This document shows, one piece after another, positions 23,067-35,300 of a stretch of 64,000 nucleotides of DNA. The stretch comes from Undaria pinnatifida (lineage: Eukaryota; Sar; Phaeophyceae; Laminariales; Alariaceae): assembly GCA_012845835.1 (NCBI GenBank), contig JABAKD010000027.1:15596073-15660072 (forward strand). The letters run 5' to 3'. A program made the position numbers and the translations under genes. Under the pieces are notes generated by a model. It worked only from the letters and a program-made list of their open reading frames with translations, had not been told where the DNA came from and searched no databases. The number at the start of each line of letters is the position of its first letter. Positions within the stretch are counted from its first letter, which is position 1.

Positions 23067-24296
23067 CTGGCATGGAAAACGGTTGCGCGCGCGTGGGGGG
23101 TGGGGGTAGCGTTCCAATTTGTGCACTCTCCCAAAATATACATTGTGCGCCTAAAATTGTGGTATAGGATGGTTGTAAAGTAGATCGGAAGGCCAGAAAA
23201 AAGGGAAGCGGTGCCTTTCTCCTCTAGTCTCGGTACCATATGTGCACAGGCACTTTTTTGTGAAAAAATACGTCAACAAAGCTGAATCCGCTGAATGCTG
23301 CAGAAAACTCATTTGAATCATTTCCTGCGAACGGGCGACCGTTTCATCACTCGAACGAACAGGCGGCCGCTTGAAAACGGAAACGTGCTTCCTGGTAGGT
23401 TAAACCTACTTCTGAGTACCCACCAAGCAGAAAGAAAGGAAGTGAAGAGCCCAAAACGTCGCGCACCCCATGGCGCGTGGCGTATTCAAGTTGTCATATT
23501 CAAGTTGTATCGCATATACAGCGGTTACACGGTAGCAGCTATGATACGGTCGATGGTCGATGTTCGTCCTCCAATCATGTCGTCCCGCAACGGAGGGGGC
23601 TGCTTGCTTCACGTGCTAATACTATGTTGACTACCTAAACGCTATAGCGCAACAAGCACAAAAAACGCAATTTGCTAAAATCGCACCAGCGAAAAACGTA
23701 AACATCTGTAATCGCGGACGCAGTTTGCCATAATCACAGCTAATCACAGCGGAACAAATAGTACAAACACCAGCAACGCAATATCATATGTCAATATTTA
23801 AATCTGTAATCAAGAAAGCTCTTTGCGACACGAAACTACGCATTGCACCTACCGTACAAAACAATACACGACAGCTGTAATAAAAAAAAACGCAATACGC
23901 TACACATATAGCTACAGAAGAGCAAACAATTAAACACCTTCAAGCAAACACGCAGTTTGCTCGTAAATAAAAAAAAAAGTATAACAGCATGATGCCAGGA
24001 CAAAAACGCTCGCTGGGCTTGCCTAGTGCGACAGAATGCGCAGCAAAACAAAACGACAACAACACCAACACTAACACCAACATCAACACTTACAGCACTA
24101 ATATAAAATACACCAACAGCATCAACAGCAACAGCACTAACAACAACACTATCATCATCACCAATACTGACAGCACCACCAACAACACCAATAACACCAA
24201 CATCAACACCAACTCCAACAACCAACAACGCCACCTCCAACAACAGCAAAAGCAACATCACCACTGCCACCCCCAACACCAACACCACCATCACCA
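23067..24296. other. Boundary region between the ABC and GYF genes
   Basis: No exon was identified. The ABC start exon should lie here or slightly above. A (AACACC)n-like tract fills 24060-24310 and produces long shadow ORFs in both strands. Confidence 0.4.
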
Positions 24297-24559
24297 TCAC
24301 CACCACCCCTCCCACTCCCCCCACGAACCACCACCAAAACTCACCGCCTCGCTCCCCCAGCCTTCCTCATATTTCAGCCTCATAGAATCTACCGAAATTC
24401 TGTCCCCAGACGCAATACGGCTCCCTTTTGCGGAACTCCCGCCAGCAGCGGCGGACGCCTGTTTGTCGGGTTCACCGTAGTTGAGCCCCATGGCACTAAG
24501 GTCTTCCTGTGATACATCCTTAGACCCGCGTCCCCAGCCCTTTTTCTTTTTGGTTGTGG
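24297..24559 (-). CDS. GYF gene last recognised exon
   Basis: Acceptor CCGTCCAG|CC. The two-base start completes an Ala codon with the previous exon. It encodes TTKKKKGWGRGSKDVSQEDL.. and ISVDSMRLKYEEGWG. Either it ends at the stop at 24297-24299 or it splices at GAGGCG|GTGAGT (24345). Confidence 0.65.
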
Positions 24560-27500
24560 CTGGACGGGGTTAGGAGGGAGGGAGGGAGGGAGGGAGGGAG
24601 GGGGTCGAGTTTGAGGCAGACAGGCAGTGTACTGCAGGCTATTCCCACATGGGACAGATCAGACCCCTTTGGGTGATATGCACATGATCTGTGTCTTACA
24701 GGACAGATATACCCCTGGTGTACATGATCTGCATGGCCTTAGACCATGTAGCCGGGTGAGAGTCGGATGATCTGAATGATATGGTACATGTTTCCTGGTT
24801 GTATCTGTGCTACACAGATCCTTTAACATGTCATAACGACATAGCATCTAGAGGATCTAGGGGATCTAGGTCGTGATCTGTCCGATGGCACTACTAATAG
24901 ATTAATAGAGCAACAAGGTAAAAACCTCTTCTTGCTATTGTAAATATTAAATATGATCCCACGCAAATGCCAACGACATTGCCCCACAAAAAACATTGGT
25001 CAAGGTTCAACATATAACGGGTACGGGCTAAGGCTTGGCTTCACGTCACAGTTCCAACCCCACAAGGCGCACAACCAATACTACTGGAATACGTGATGGA
25101 TAGAGTGCAGTGTAGTGTAGTGTAGTGTGGTGTAGTGAAATATATTATGAACGTATCGGCAGCAGCAATAAAAACAAAAGCGCCATTTCACACAAGCGAA
25201 CCCACCACAAGCAAGGCCGTACGAACTTACCAACAACAAGAACCAACCAAGAACAACACTAACCAGCAAATAACAATGAATAACCTACCAAAGACAACGA
25301 GAACCCACCAACAGCAATAACAACCTACCAAAACAACCTACCAAAACCAACGTCTGTTCTATCTGATTCACATATCCAAACCCCAAGAAACTTGTTCTGC
25401 TCACCATCAACAATCGGCGCTCCGCTATCACCGTAATCCGTTTGAGCTGCATAAAACGCCTCCACCTCTTTAGGGTCCAACCCGCTACCCGTCTCCACCC
25501 CTACCCCCGCCGCTGAAACCCTCCCTGCCGCAAGGTCTGGTGGGGGCGGTGGATAAGTAACACCGGAGGGAGGCCTCGGCGGCGCAAGTTGCCCATACAA
25601 GTTTTGCTGCTGGTCAGACCCAGGGGATTGTAATGTCCCCGTCCCCCCTTCAACCGTCGCAGGGGGTTGACCGTCGGTCCCGGGGCCACCGCCGTCGCCA
25701 CCACTACCCGCAGCCCCCTCGAAAGGCGCCGGTTCCGCCGGAAAGGAAGGGGGGAAACTAGAAGGAGGGGGGGGGGGGGGGGGAGGAGGGGGGAGGTATG
25801 CAGCAGAGGCTTCGGTCGGGCCTCTCCCACCCCCGTCTGCTCCACTGAGACCACCTGGTCGCTGCAGCTGTTGCTGCTGCGGTCCTTGCCGGCTCGACCA
25901 CGGCTCTCCCTGACCACCAGCACTCCTTCCGCCGTCGCCATTCGCCGAGCCCGCACCCCCCCATCGGTCCCCGCTACCGTCGCCTTGACCCGAACCCCTT
26001 CCCGCCCCACCGTACACGTTTGATCCTCCGTATGCATTCCGCTGCAAGTTCCCGTTGTGAGGGTGCCATTCTTGGGAGTAACCTCTGCCACTGCGGCCGC
26101 CTTGCGGGGATCGTCCGCGCCCCCGCCCGCCCCCATCCCCACCCTGAACCTGACCCCGCCCGCCTCTACCGCCTCTGGATCTGCCACCGTTTCTACCACC
26201 GCCCCTGCTCTGTCGGCTGCTTCCTCGGCTACCAAGCGCGAATATTTTCTTGAAACTCCCTTTGGCAGCGGCTACGCTCTCGGACCACCGCCCGCCCTCC
26301 ACCGCCGTGACCCCGTCGTTCATCGGGTTTCCCTGTAGGAGAGGGAGGGGGGGGGGAAGGGGGAGGGGGGTACTCACTTGTTGCTTGCCTTTATTTTCTG
26401 ACCAATGACCACGCACCCCTTTCAAAACGGAGCATCGCTCCCACTTCTAAAAGAGGCACCTCCCACGTTTGGGCGCTCTTGGCCTCTTTCCGCAATTCAG
26501 AACCTGGGCCACACTGTTTGCCTTTGCAAGCGCGCGTGCTAAGTCCAACAAGCACAGCTACTGCATAAGCAGGGCATGCCAGTTTGGGGCCAAACTAAGT
26601 GCATTTTTAGGGCCGAACAGGGAAAACAAATCGGAGCAGAAAAACACAGTTTTGTACGCACAGCGCACAGTTAATTAAGGCCAAGCAGAAAAACAGCTCA
26701 CGGCCAAACAGGGACGGTTTGGGGAGAAGCAGATAATTTTCTGTTCAAAGCAGCAGATTAAAAAATTACGAGAAACCTGTGGCGAAGTTTTCAGATGCAG
26801 GGCACCGACAAACCTTTTTGGGACTAAGCAAACAGTGCAAGGTTTGGGAGGAGTACGCATGATACAGTATAATTTAACTTTTTGTTCGGGAGCATCAGGG
26901 CAAAGTCTGGAAGTACTTTAATGTTCTACCAGGTACTGCTGCGCTCACCCACTCGTCTCTTCTGACCCCACGGAATCCCGCGCCTCGTCCTCCTCCCGGC
27001 GGTCGGTAAGGCTGCCCACGAAAACCGACGAAGGTACAACCGAACAAAAATACGAAAAAAGGAAGCGGTGATGGTAGTGTCAGGGTCATCATGGCGCCGC
27101 AGCATCAAAAACAAACGCACCAGGTAACACCCCGTACTGACTGTGCGAGTACTCTAGGTATGATTAATAATCAACAGCAGCCCCTTTAGCTCTGCAATTG
27201 CGTGTTTGAGGCCAAACTATGTGGTCTTATTGTCGCCGATTTCTTGCAGTAGTTATGGTAAAGGGCTAAAAAAGCAGCAGCAGTATCAATAGTAGTAGTA
27301 GCAGTAGCAATAGCAGCAGACTAGATTAGACCTACGTATTGATAGCAGCGTACCTCGTCTTCCGAGTTATCGTCCTGTCCCGACCACAGTTGCCGAGCCG
27401 CCGCCTTATAGTCATACCCCCCTTCTTCTTCGGAGGTCTCGTCGTCCCCGAACCGCCCTCCCTCCTGGGAAAAGTCTCCTGCATGCCCGCCGACTCCACC

Positions 27501-28877
27501 TCCTCCGCCGGACGCTCGTCCTGTTTGACCCCCCCACCCCCCGCCGCCAAGCACCGTCGATAGCGGTTGCGGAGCTCCTCCCGGGCCCCACTGCACCTGA
27601 GAGTCTGTTAGAATCAAGATGTGCATATACCAGGTACAAGAACATCCACAACTTGGTTAGCTTCCTTGATTGATATCTCTACTCGTACAGTAGTATTCTT
27701 GGGGTTTTCTTTTGGTTCGTATTTCGTATTATAATGCATGAGATATCGCTGGACACTGCCTCAGAGAGCCAATACAATAACACACGTAATAAGTCAGCTT
27801 TGCAGTCAAACATGCTACTACGAGCTGGTGTTATAGGAGACCCGTCTTTGTTGGGCGCGACAAGCCGCTGTTGGCCAAGGCACACTGCTGTATTATGTGC
27901 CAGGTAGTGTCAGCGTGTTCGGGGGCGGTCAGTGAAGGGGTCAAACTGCGGTCTCGCATGTAAGCATTTTTGGAGTTGGCGAGGACCGCACGACGCCCGT
28001 GGCGTTTCGACAACGGTACACTCATGTGCATGCATCCTCTGCATGTAATAGATAGGTCGCAGGGACAGACATCTCAACTTGGATGACCCAGCGGATATAG
28101 GAGTACTCGTAGCCAACACGACCAACGCAGCATGGCGGCATATCGGTATGATATATCTACAGATGTGTCATACCAGGTACTGGAACGCAGACACCTGCCC
28201 AGCACCCAGTAATGCTGGGGGTCCCAGCAGTGCTGGCACTACTGGGTAATCCCGGTTCTACTGGGTATCCCACACCACTTACACTACCCGCGATCCCGGT
28301 ACATCCGAACTCCTGGTCGTTAGACCATACCCAAGGGTGGGTACCTCTTATCTCGTAAATGACAACCTAGACAACCAGAAGAAATGCAGAGACAAAACAG
28401 TTCGGAACTTGTCCCGCATCACAGTAGCTCTATCATAGCTCTTAGAACCCCGTCCTCCCCAACAAAGCAAGAATCAAGAAGCAAGCAGGCATCAAGCAAA
28501 CACCAGGCAAGCACATGAAGTTGCGAGCTGATGATCGTCTCGTCATGTGCTGGCAATGCTATAGGAGCGACCGGCATTTCAAATAAACATCGAACGAATC
28601 ACCGCTACACAGCAGTACGGATTATCCAAAAACATACATGTATCATACCTGGTAGTATCAATATCGTAGCACACATATCACCTGGCGAAACGTAACCCGC
28701 ACTCGACCACTCCCCCAGCTGGGGTAGAGCGTACGGTCCCTGGGACGAACCATCAGATGCTCGCAAGTACCAGTTCTGTCCTCCTCCTGCTCCTCCTCCT
28801 CTGTCTCCTGGATTGGAAGCTGTTGCTGTCTCGAGGGCAACAACAGCAACTGCCAGGAAAGATAAGTGGTGTTTCAT
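24297..28877 (-). CDS. GYF-domain protein with RGG and proline-rich body, five exons
   Basis: Exons 28877(or 28807)-28682, 27604-27354, 27011-26949, 26332-25405 and 24559-24297 join with matching phases into 567 codons ending in a stop at 24297. The GYF fold is shared by exons 1-2: NWYLRASDGSSQGPY, LGEWSSAGYV and then VQW..QPL match the W-Y / QGPY / W / GY / VxR / QPL pattern. GYF domains bind proline-rich PPG-type peptides in translational repression and splicing complexes. An acidic stretch (DETSEEEGG) follows, then a large exon rich in RGG/GRG, a run of 11 prolines and PPRPP motifs, and a basic KKKKGWGRG segment. The ATG at 28877 would give a signal-like MKHHLSFLAVAVVAL start; an acceptor CCAATCCAG at 28808 suggests instead an unseen 5' exon. 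A GTGAGT donor at 24344 leaves the 3' end open. Confidence 0.8.
24652..24883. mobile_element. MITE-like element with GGACAGATCA ends
   Basis: Perfect 10 bp inverted ends GGACAGATCA and TGATCTGTCC lie 232 bp apart; the interior is unusually rich in GATCTG. A related GATCTG-rich stretch lies at 33130-33345. A (GGGAGGGA)n run precedes it at 24572-24602. Confidence 0.5.
25405..26332 (-). CDS. GYF gene RGG/proline-rich large exon
   Basis: Acceptor CTCCTACAG|GG and donor GATG|GTGAGC; the exon is 928 nt. It starts GNPMNDGVTAVEGGRWSESV, then has dense RGG, GRG and GQ repeats, a glutamine run, an 11-Pro run and a less biased C-terminal part (DPKEVEAFYAAQTDYGDSGA). It is probably disordered and RNA- or SH3/WW-binding. 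Confidence 0.8.
26949..27011 (-). CDS. GYF gene micro-exon (63 bp)
   Basis: Acceptor CGTGGGCAG|CC and donor GAGTGG|GTGAGC, phase 0/0. It encodes PYRPPGGGRGAGFRGVRRDEW in total (21 residues; the first 20 are PYRPPGGGRGAGFRGVRRDE). Confidence 0.75.
27354..27604 (-). CDS. GYF exon: second half of the domain, acidic linker
   Basis: Acceptor TCTAACAG|AC and donor GACGAG|GTACGC; the exon is 251 nt. It begins SQVQWGPGGAPQPLS, supplying the last strand and the QPL of the GYF fold, then Gly-rich and acidic (DDETSEEEGG, DNSEDE) sequence. A nearer AG at 27597 breaks the phase with the previous exon. Confidence 0.75.
28682..28807 (-). CDS. GYF exon 1 (or 2): first half of the GYF domain
   Basis: Possible acceptor CAATCCAG|GA and donor GCCAG|GTGATA. 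It encodes a Gly-rich start and the QNWYLRASDGSSQGPY..EW..GY core. It ends with one base, completed by the next exon to an Asp codon. Confidence 0.8.
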
Positions 28878-29265
28878 TTGCGTTGCACTGCGGGTCGTAG
28901 CACACTTTGGACAAATTCAGTAGCAGTAAACCCTGACCGTCTAGACCCTTCGCTTGCACGTGTTATCCGTGCTTGAGTGCTTGCTTGCTTGCCAAGTTGC
29001 CCAAGGTGTTCCCAGCTCCCTCTTTCGACGTTTTCCTTATATTGGAGTTCATGCATACGTTTCAGGCGTTTTGATATCGGGTGTTCTCAGCACCGGAAAA
29101 AACGAAAAAAATGCAGTGTGCGCAGGCGTCCTCACTCAGAGCTCAGAGGCGCTACATAGGTCTTGGGGTTCGACGAGACTAGCGTTCAGGGGTAGTTTCC
29201 CGCACGAACAGGCTTAAAGGCGAGGAGATTCGCGCGGCAGCTTGTGTGGAAACAAATAATTCGCG
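28878..29265. promoter_or_regulatory. Divergent intergenic region, GYF (-) and derlin (+)
   Basis: The two start regions lie head to head within about 390 bp, so this interval must hold both promoters or part of both 5' UTRs. I see no clear TATA box. An upstream GYF exon could also lie here. Confidence 0.5.
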
Positions 29266-29355
29266 ATGAACATTGCTCCGACGGATCCCCTGTCCTGGTA
29301 CTACGATATTCCCGTGGTGACAAGGGTGTACCTGACAGGAGCTTTCGTGACTACG
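29266..29355 (+). CDS. Derlin exon 1
   Basis: ATG at 29266; 30 codons; donor ACTACG|GTGAGG. It encodes MNIAPTDPLSWYYDIPVVTR.., the conserved derlin N terminus. No in-frame ATG with better family fit lies upstream. Confidence 0.9.
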
Positions 29356-32300
29356 GTGAGGGCAAGAGCAGCAGCGTGCAGCATCTAGTATTGAGAGAGC
29401 CCCTGTGACAATGTTTTGGAGACCTCACATCTGTGCAAGCTGTAGCATTGGAGAGGTCATCATGGTGTCCAGCAGGGTAGAGCACACAGAGTGTATTGCT
29501 CTGCAAGGTATCGAGACTTGCATTATGTCTGGTAAAAACTCGCAGGTCGTATCATAGTACTCCGAGTATTACACGGACAGGACAGCCGCAGGGTGAAACG
29601 GTTTGAAAGCGAGCAAAGCTTTGGCTGACAGGGGACACGTGTCACTTGTTTCTCTTTAGTCTGGACCGAGCCCTTCCTCTTCATACTACCCTCTGGACTA
29701 TACTTGTATATCAGTACAGTCAGCGGCAGTGCTTTTGTAAAGTTGCTCGGGTGTTCCGTGCTCCGAAGCCTGGGCTCACATGGTATAATATCTGCATCAA
29801 ATGGGGGTCAACTTTATGTGCTCCAGCACGTGTGTGTGTGTGTGTGTGTGTTCTTCACATTAAACCGTTTTTCTACTCGTCGACATCCAGCACACCCATT
29901 GTCCGTACTGATTCTTCACCCTAGAAAGATCAGCTCTGTGGTCACAAGCCACGACACAGAGATAATGCATCGTAATGCATTCGACAACGCAATGTCATGC
30001 CCTAGTACTGGGTACGACAGGCACAACATACATACGTCAGCAACAGAAATACATTGGAAGAGAGAAATACGAAATAAACAAAAACAAAAACAAAAACAAA
30101 AAACAAAAACAAAATAAGAAAACAAATAAAAACAAAGATAAAAATAAAACAAAAATGAAACAAACAAAACGAAGGGGAAATCGAAGAAACAACCCAACCG
30201 GAGAGGAGAGCCAAAGCTCGGAAAAGAAACACAATAAAATGAAATAAAATAAATTAAAGTACGTACGTACCCCCAGTACGTACTATTAATGCGAGTACCT
30301 GTATCCGCAAGATGGCGAGATCTCCCAAATTCCGTCAAATAGCGGGGACGCGGAGACTTTGCAGTGTGTAGCACGGTGCAGCAGCAGCAGTACCCAGGTT
30401 TCCACCCGACACCCTAGGTATTTCAGCAACTACGTTAGCAACATGAAAAAGTGCCAGGGTATCAGTATTACAACGATCGTAATGGCCTACTGGTACTAAC
30501 CAGACTAGTCTCAACGGCGAGTAAGTGTAGCACAACAGCAGACCTGCCGTGCCGTACTCGATAGTACTACTACTTCTAGCTAAGAGGCGCGCATAACTGG
30601 GATGGAAGAACCCAGGTACGATCTACGATGTACGGAACCTCATGCATGGCAGTCTGAGGTCTGGAGAACAACAGACCAAGGATCTGCCTTGCATTCGTCC
30701 GCACAGCAGTTCCCCAACTACCTGGTATCAATAGTTTATTTTTCATCATGCATGCTTTTCATGTAGCGCGCACCGAGGCGGTGAAAGCGGGAACGCAGCG
30801 GGATGTGATATGATATGTCAGGATGCAAAGCCATTCCGTTTAGCTGCCGCCTTACGTTTTTTTTTCTTGTCGCATGCGTGACTTGAACTAGTGTTTGTTT
30901 TATGAGTGCGAGCTTGTAATTTACATACTCGTAGCACCAAAAAAATAGGGATCGCTGTCGAGATCGCTGAAGCCGGCTTATTAGCGTTGTGAATCGGCTG
31001 TGTTTGCCGATATTTTAAAGGGTCGGTTTCTGCGCAGCCGATATCCAATACCAGGTATATCTTCCCCGATATATCAGCAATATATCGGGCGAGAGAGCGA
31101 TTTCTAGTCTATTTCGCTTATTTTCTCTTCACAATCCGTGCGACAACTGAGTACTTTGTTGTTTATTTTTCGAATTGGTTCATCATTAGTATCTGTGACG
31201 TTTGGGAGGGAAACTTAGAAGAACCACTGGCTAGCCAGTCACTATTCTTGCGTAGCTGCCGCCGTCCGCTTCCTCCACTGCACGCTGTCTTTGAGTCGTG
31301 CGATCAGGCGGCCCTACGTGTACCCCTTCTGCTGTACGTATTGTATACTCCCACCACAGCAGCAAGGAGAAGACTGCTCAAAGGTTGACTGTGTCCTCGG
31401 TACAATACGTCACGATAACCAATCATGGAAGAACACCTCAATTCTCACTTTCCAGCAAAATCCAGATTGCGTCTGCGACCCAATCTTCCACTTTTGAGAG
31501 CGGTACCAACCGATGTGACACCGGCAAAACATCAATGAAACATCGTCCCGATTTGCCGATTCCGATTCCGATGGAAATCGCTCCGATTAATTGGGGGGAT
31601 CGGCTCCGATTCACAACCCTGCATACCAGGTAAGGATTATCGGATTATACGTCCGCCACCACCGGCCGGAAATAACGATGTTTTCATGTTTCACCAACGC
31701 CCAAAGCACTCAAGTTTCGACAGTTACAAATGTCCTTCTGCGCGAGTTCCTAGCGACAGCTTATACTACTAATATGGTAAAATGTTTACCAATAAAGCAA
31801 CCCTCGCCACTTTCGTCTTTTCCACAAACATGTCCCGTCTTAATATAAATGTTGTTGTTGTTTATCCTCCAGTGGATGGGGAAAATAAAGCTTGAACTCA
31901 CGACCCTTCCGCGTATTTACATTCATATCATGTGTCAATTTAACTCAAATTGTATTCACAACCCAGCGGTACCTGGCGTACCCTTCAGTTCCGGTGGTAA
32001 TGACAGCGCGAGCTGTCCCTACCGGCAGTTACCGTTGCTACTTTAGCAGCGCAAGCTGCCGTTTTATGCGGATGCGTGAGTATGTCGGCGCAAATTGATC
32101 CCTGGAGATGCGGTGGAGATAGCCACCCAGAAACTCATGCGTCCGGGTAGTGTAGGATTTGCGAAAGCTCACTCACTAACAAAACTCCCGGCCATGAGAA
32201 AACATCCTCCCGCCGGACGAAGTCCAAAAACGGTCCACCTTACCCATTATGGCGGTGGTTCTCGTTGGAACTACTACTGTATATTCTGCTGCATGTGTTA

Positions 32301-35300
32301 TGGGCAACTTTATCAGCTGGATGCTAACCTTTTCCGTTTTATTAATGAGGCAAGCCTCGCCCCTTTTCTCACATGTACGAATACGCCCCGTCTTTTTATC
32401 TGGCATGCTTGCGCTCCCGCTTTGTAACCGGCATGTTTGTACTGCTGCTGCATGTGTTAATCTATACCTGGTAGGCTCTGTGCCAGCTGGACGCTACTTC
32501 ATGGACGAAGCTTTATTTCAGCTGGCCGCTCATCTGCAAGGGGCAGTTCTGGCGGCTGATCACAAACTTCTTCTACTTCGGCACGCTTGATGTGCACTTC
32601 CTCTTCCACATGTACTTTCTGGTAAGTTCTCGGAAGATTCCGATGGACTCGCTTGCGCGTCACAGCCCCGAGTGGTTGAGCACCTGTCGACCCTTTTCTT
32701 CCTTCTGGTGAAGGCTCGACCCTCGCACGCACTACTTTGTTCCACTGACAGCAGCTTATGCTTCAAAACGATAACACCAGACGGCGTTGTGCACACAGTA
32801 TGAAAATTGGAAACTATTATCCGTTTTAGACCTGCGGGGCGAAAGCGGACGGGAAAACTGAATTGATGATTACAGCATCGGACACACGTCCTCGTAGCAA
32901 CTTGCTGTAGCATGGCTAGGGGATGACACGTTGGGTGTGACCGTGTGGCTGTTTTCCGCGTGATGTTGATGTTGTTGGCCGTTTCTTTGTTGAGTAGGGG
33001 GATGTTGATTTGGCCATTTCTAGGACGAGTATAATCGAGTACCCTAGGTATATGTATGAGTCCTAGAATATGTCCTGTGACCCGCGATTGTCATTCATGT
33101 TGGAATGGACGACAAATCACGAGCTGGATAATCTAGATCATCTGCAGTACTAGCACCTGTGTCTGCCGTTATGAGATGTTGTGCAGGATCTGTGTTGGAG
33201 AGTACGGATCCAACAGCAGTGGAAACGTTTGCTAGATCATGCAGATCGATCGTACGGCTCCTATCGGGTATCATGAGCTAGATCATACAGATCTTCCCTG
33301 AAAATATCTGGATCATCAAGTGGGGATCTGTCTGACGTGTGCAATCCTACCGTGCTCGTAGATTATGGTAGATCAAATGCTCTGACACCGGAACAATATA
33401 CATGCACAAAAGATTCTTACTTCGTACATCATGATCTGCTATATATGTTATAGCAAAGTGTACCGTCGTTCACTGCCACGAGATGTACAGCATTCTCTCA
33501 AAGATGTTGCACGACACTGTCGCAGCATGATATATACTGCTCGTACTAGTACTGCAGATCTCTCACAATAGGCTGCTGGTGAGAACGTGCCTCCAAACGT
33601 TTTGGCCGTTGAACCTGGGTCCTGATAAGGGTACCTGGGTCCCAATAAGGATACGGTTGAATGTGCGGTTGCTGAAAAGGCGAGGTGATCGAGACACTAC
33701 TCTACGGTTGCATGACGTGGAGCCCGAACAAGACTGACTATGACAGGCTACGACAGGTTCACCACCCCATGCTCCTTTGATGCCTCGGCTGGCGGAAACG
33801 GAAGCGCGACGACTACACCCTCTCGTACGCCGACGCACTTGCCAACATAGCTTCCGAGAACATAGAAGCGACAGTGTGGAAACTGAGGATGTTGTTCGCG
33901 GGATTCGTGACACGTATGGGGGAGGAGTGTCTGCCACAGAGGGTCATGTTTGGGGAGCTGGTTGGGGGTAAGGGCTTCTCAGGAGGGCAAGAGAAGGACT
34001 GGATGGTATGCCTGGAGGAGGATATGTCGGCGTTCGGAATTATGTTCGAAGGGTGGCGAAAAGCTTCACAGAAGGCCGGCAGATGGTTTCGACGGGTAGA
34101 GGAGGGAGCAGAGTCATTCATGCGGAAATTGCATGACGCGGAGATCTGTAGAGCTGCAGAGCGACACCCAAAGGCCGCGGCAGCGCCATCCACCGTCGGC
34201 ATCTTTGAGCGGCCGGGGGGAGGGGGGAAGGGGGGGCGTCCTGCTCAAGAGACTTAAGTCTGGGTCTGGCCATCATCGCCTTGACGTTTGTGGGCCTTCC
34301 AATGGCTGTCACAAGCTAGCGTATGGCCGCCCGGACTTCTTCGTCTTGTTGTGTTCTCCCCCCAGTGCCACTGATGCACTTGATACCCTCTAAATGCCCA
34401 ATGTCGCATAATAGTAATTTCCTAGGGTCTGCTAGTATGGTGTTATTTCCTTTCCTTTCCCTGCTTCCTCTTGTCTTATTATTTTCTTTTCTTTCATGTT
34501 ATTTCTTTTCTTTTCCTTTCCTTCCCTTTTTCTCTTATTTACTTGCTTCTTTTCTTTTATGTTATTTGTCTTATTTTTTTTTGTTTTTCCAGTTGACTTG
34601 AGCCTGCCGTGCGTATACGTAGTGATAGGTACTCTTAACGTGTAATATGTACGTGGTTGTCTTCTCTGGGTGGCATGCGGTGTAGTCGGCTTTTCAGACG
34701 CGAGTATTGAGACGTATCTACCAGAGCGAACCTCGCACGTCGTAGGCTGACTCCCGATTTCACTTTTTTATGTTTTTCTGGCGGAGGCATGGGTTGCTTC
34801 AGATATGCTATATATGCGTGTACCACTTTTGTTTTGTTCATGTTTTTTCCCTGGGGTATTATTTCACTTTAGAGTAACTGGAGCCTGTCCTGTGACCACG
34901 GACTTGGTTATGTGAGTTAATGTGAAAACAACAACAACGAGGATAATATGAGTGGAAGATTTAACGTAGTAAGTCTGATGTTTTGTCTGTGGAGCGGTAT
35001 TAAACCTAAATACAGACCAGGAGGCGTTTTTGGTGTCGGAACGCCTCCATATTTCTCGACGTTTTGCGTCGTGTGATGCTGACATCGGATTCTAATAACC
35101 TGCGTTCTCGCTTCCCGATGCCGCGCCCCGAAAAGGTGAGATATAGCCGCTTGCTGGAGGAGGGAGACTTCAGGGGTAGAACCGGAGATTTTGTGTGGTT
35201 CTTGCTCTTCTGCGCCACGCTCATGACGGGGGCGGCTCCATTCTTGGCCATTTTTTTTCTCGGCCGCCCTTTGGCCTTCATGATGGTGTACGTTTGGGGA

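Noticed and set aside
23836..24480. 162-163 codon ORFs on both strands
   Set aside because: They arise from the AACACC/GGTGTT low-complexity tract; only 24345-24559 has splice-compatible coding.
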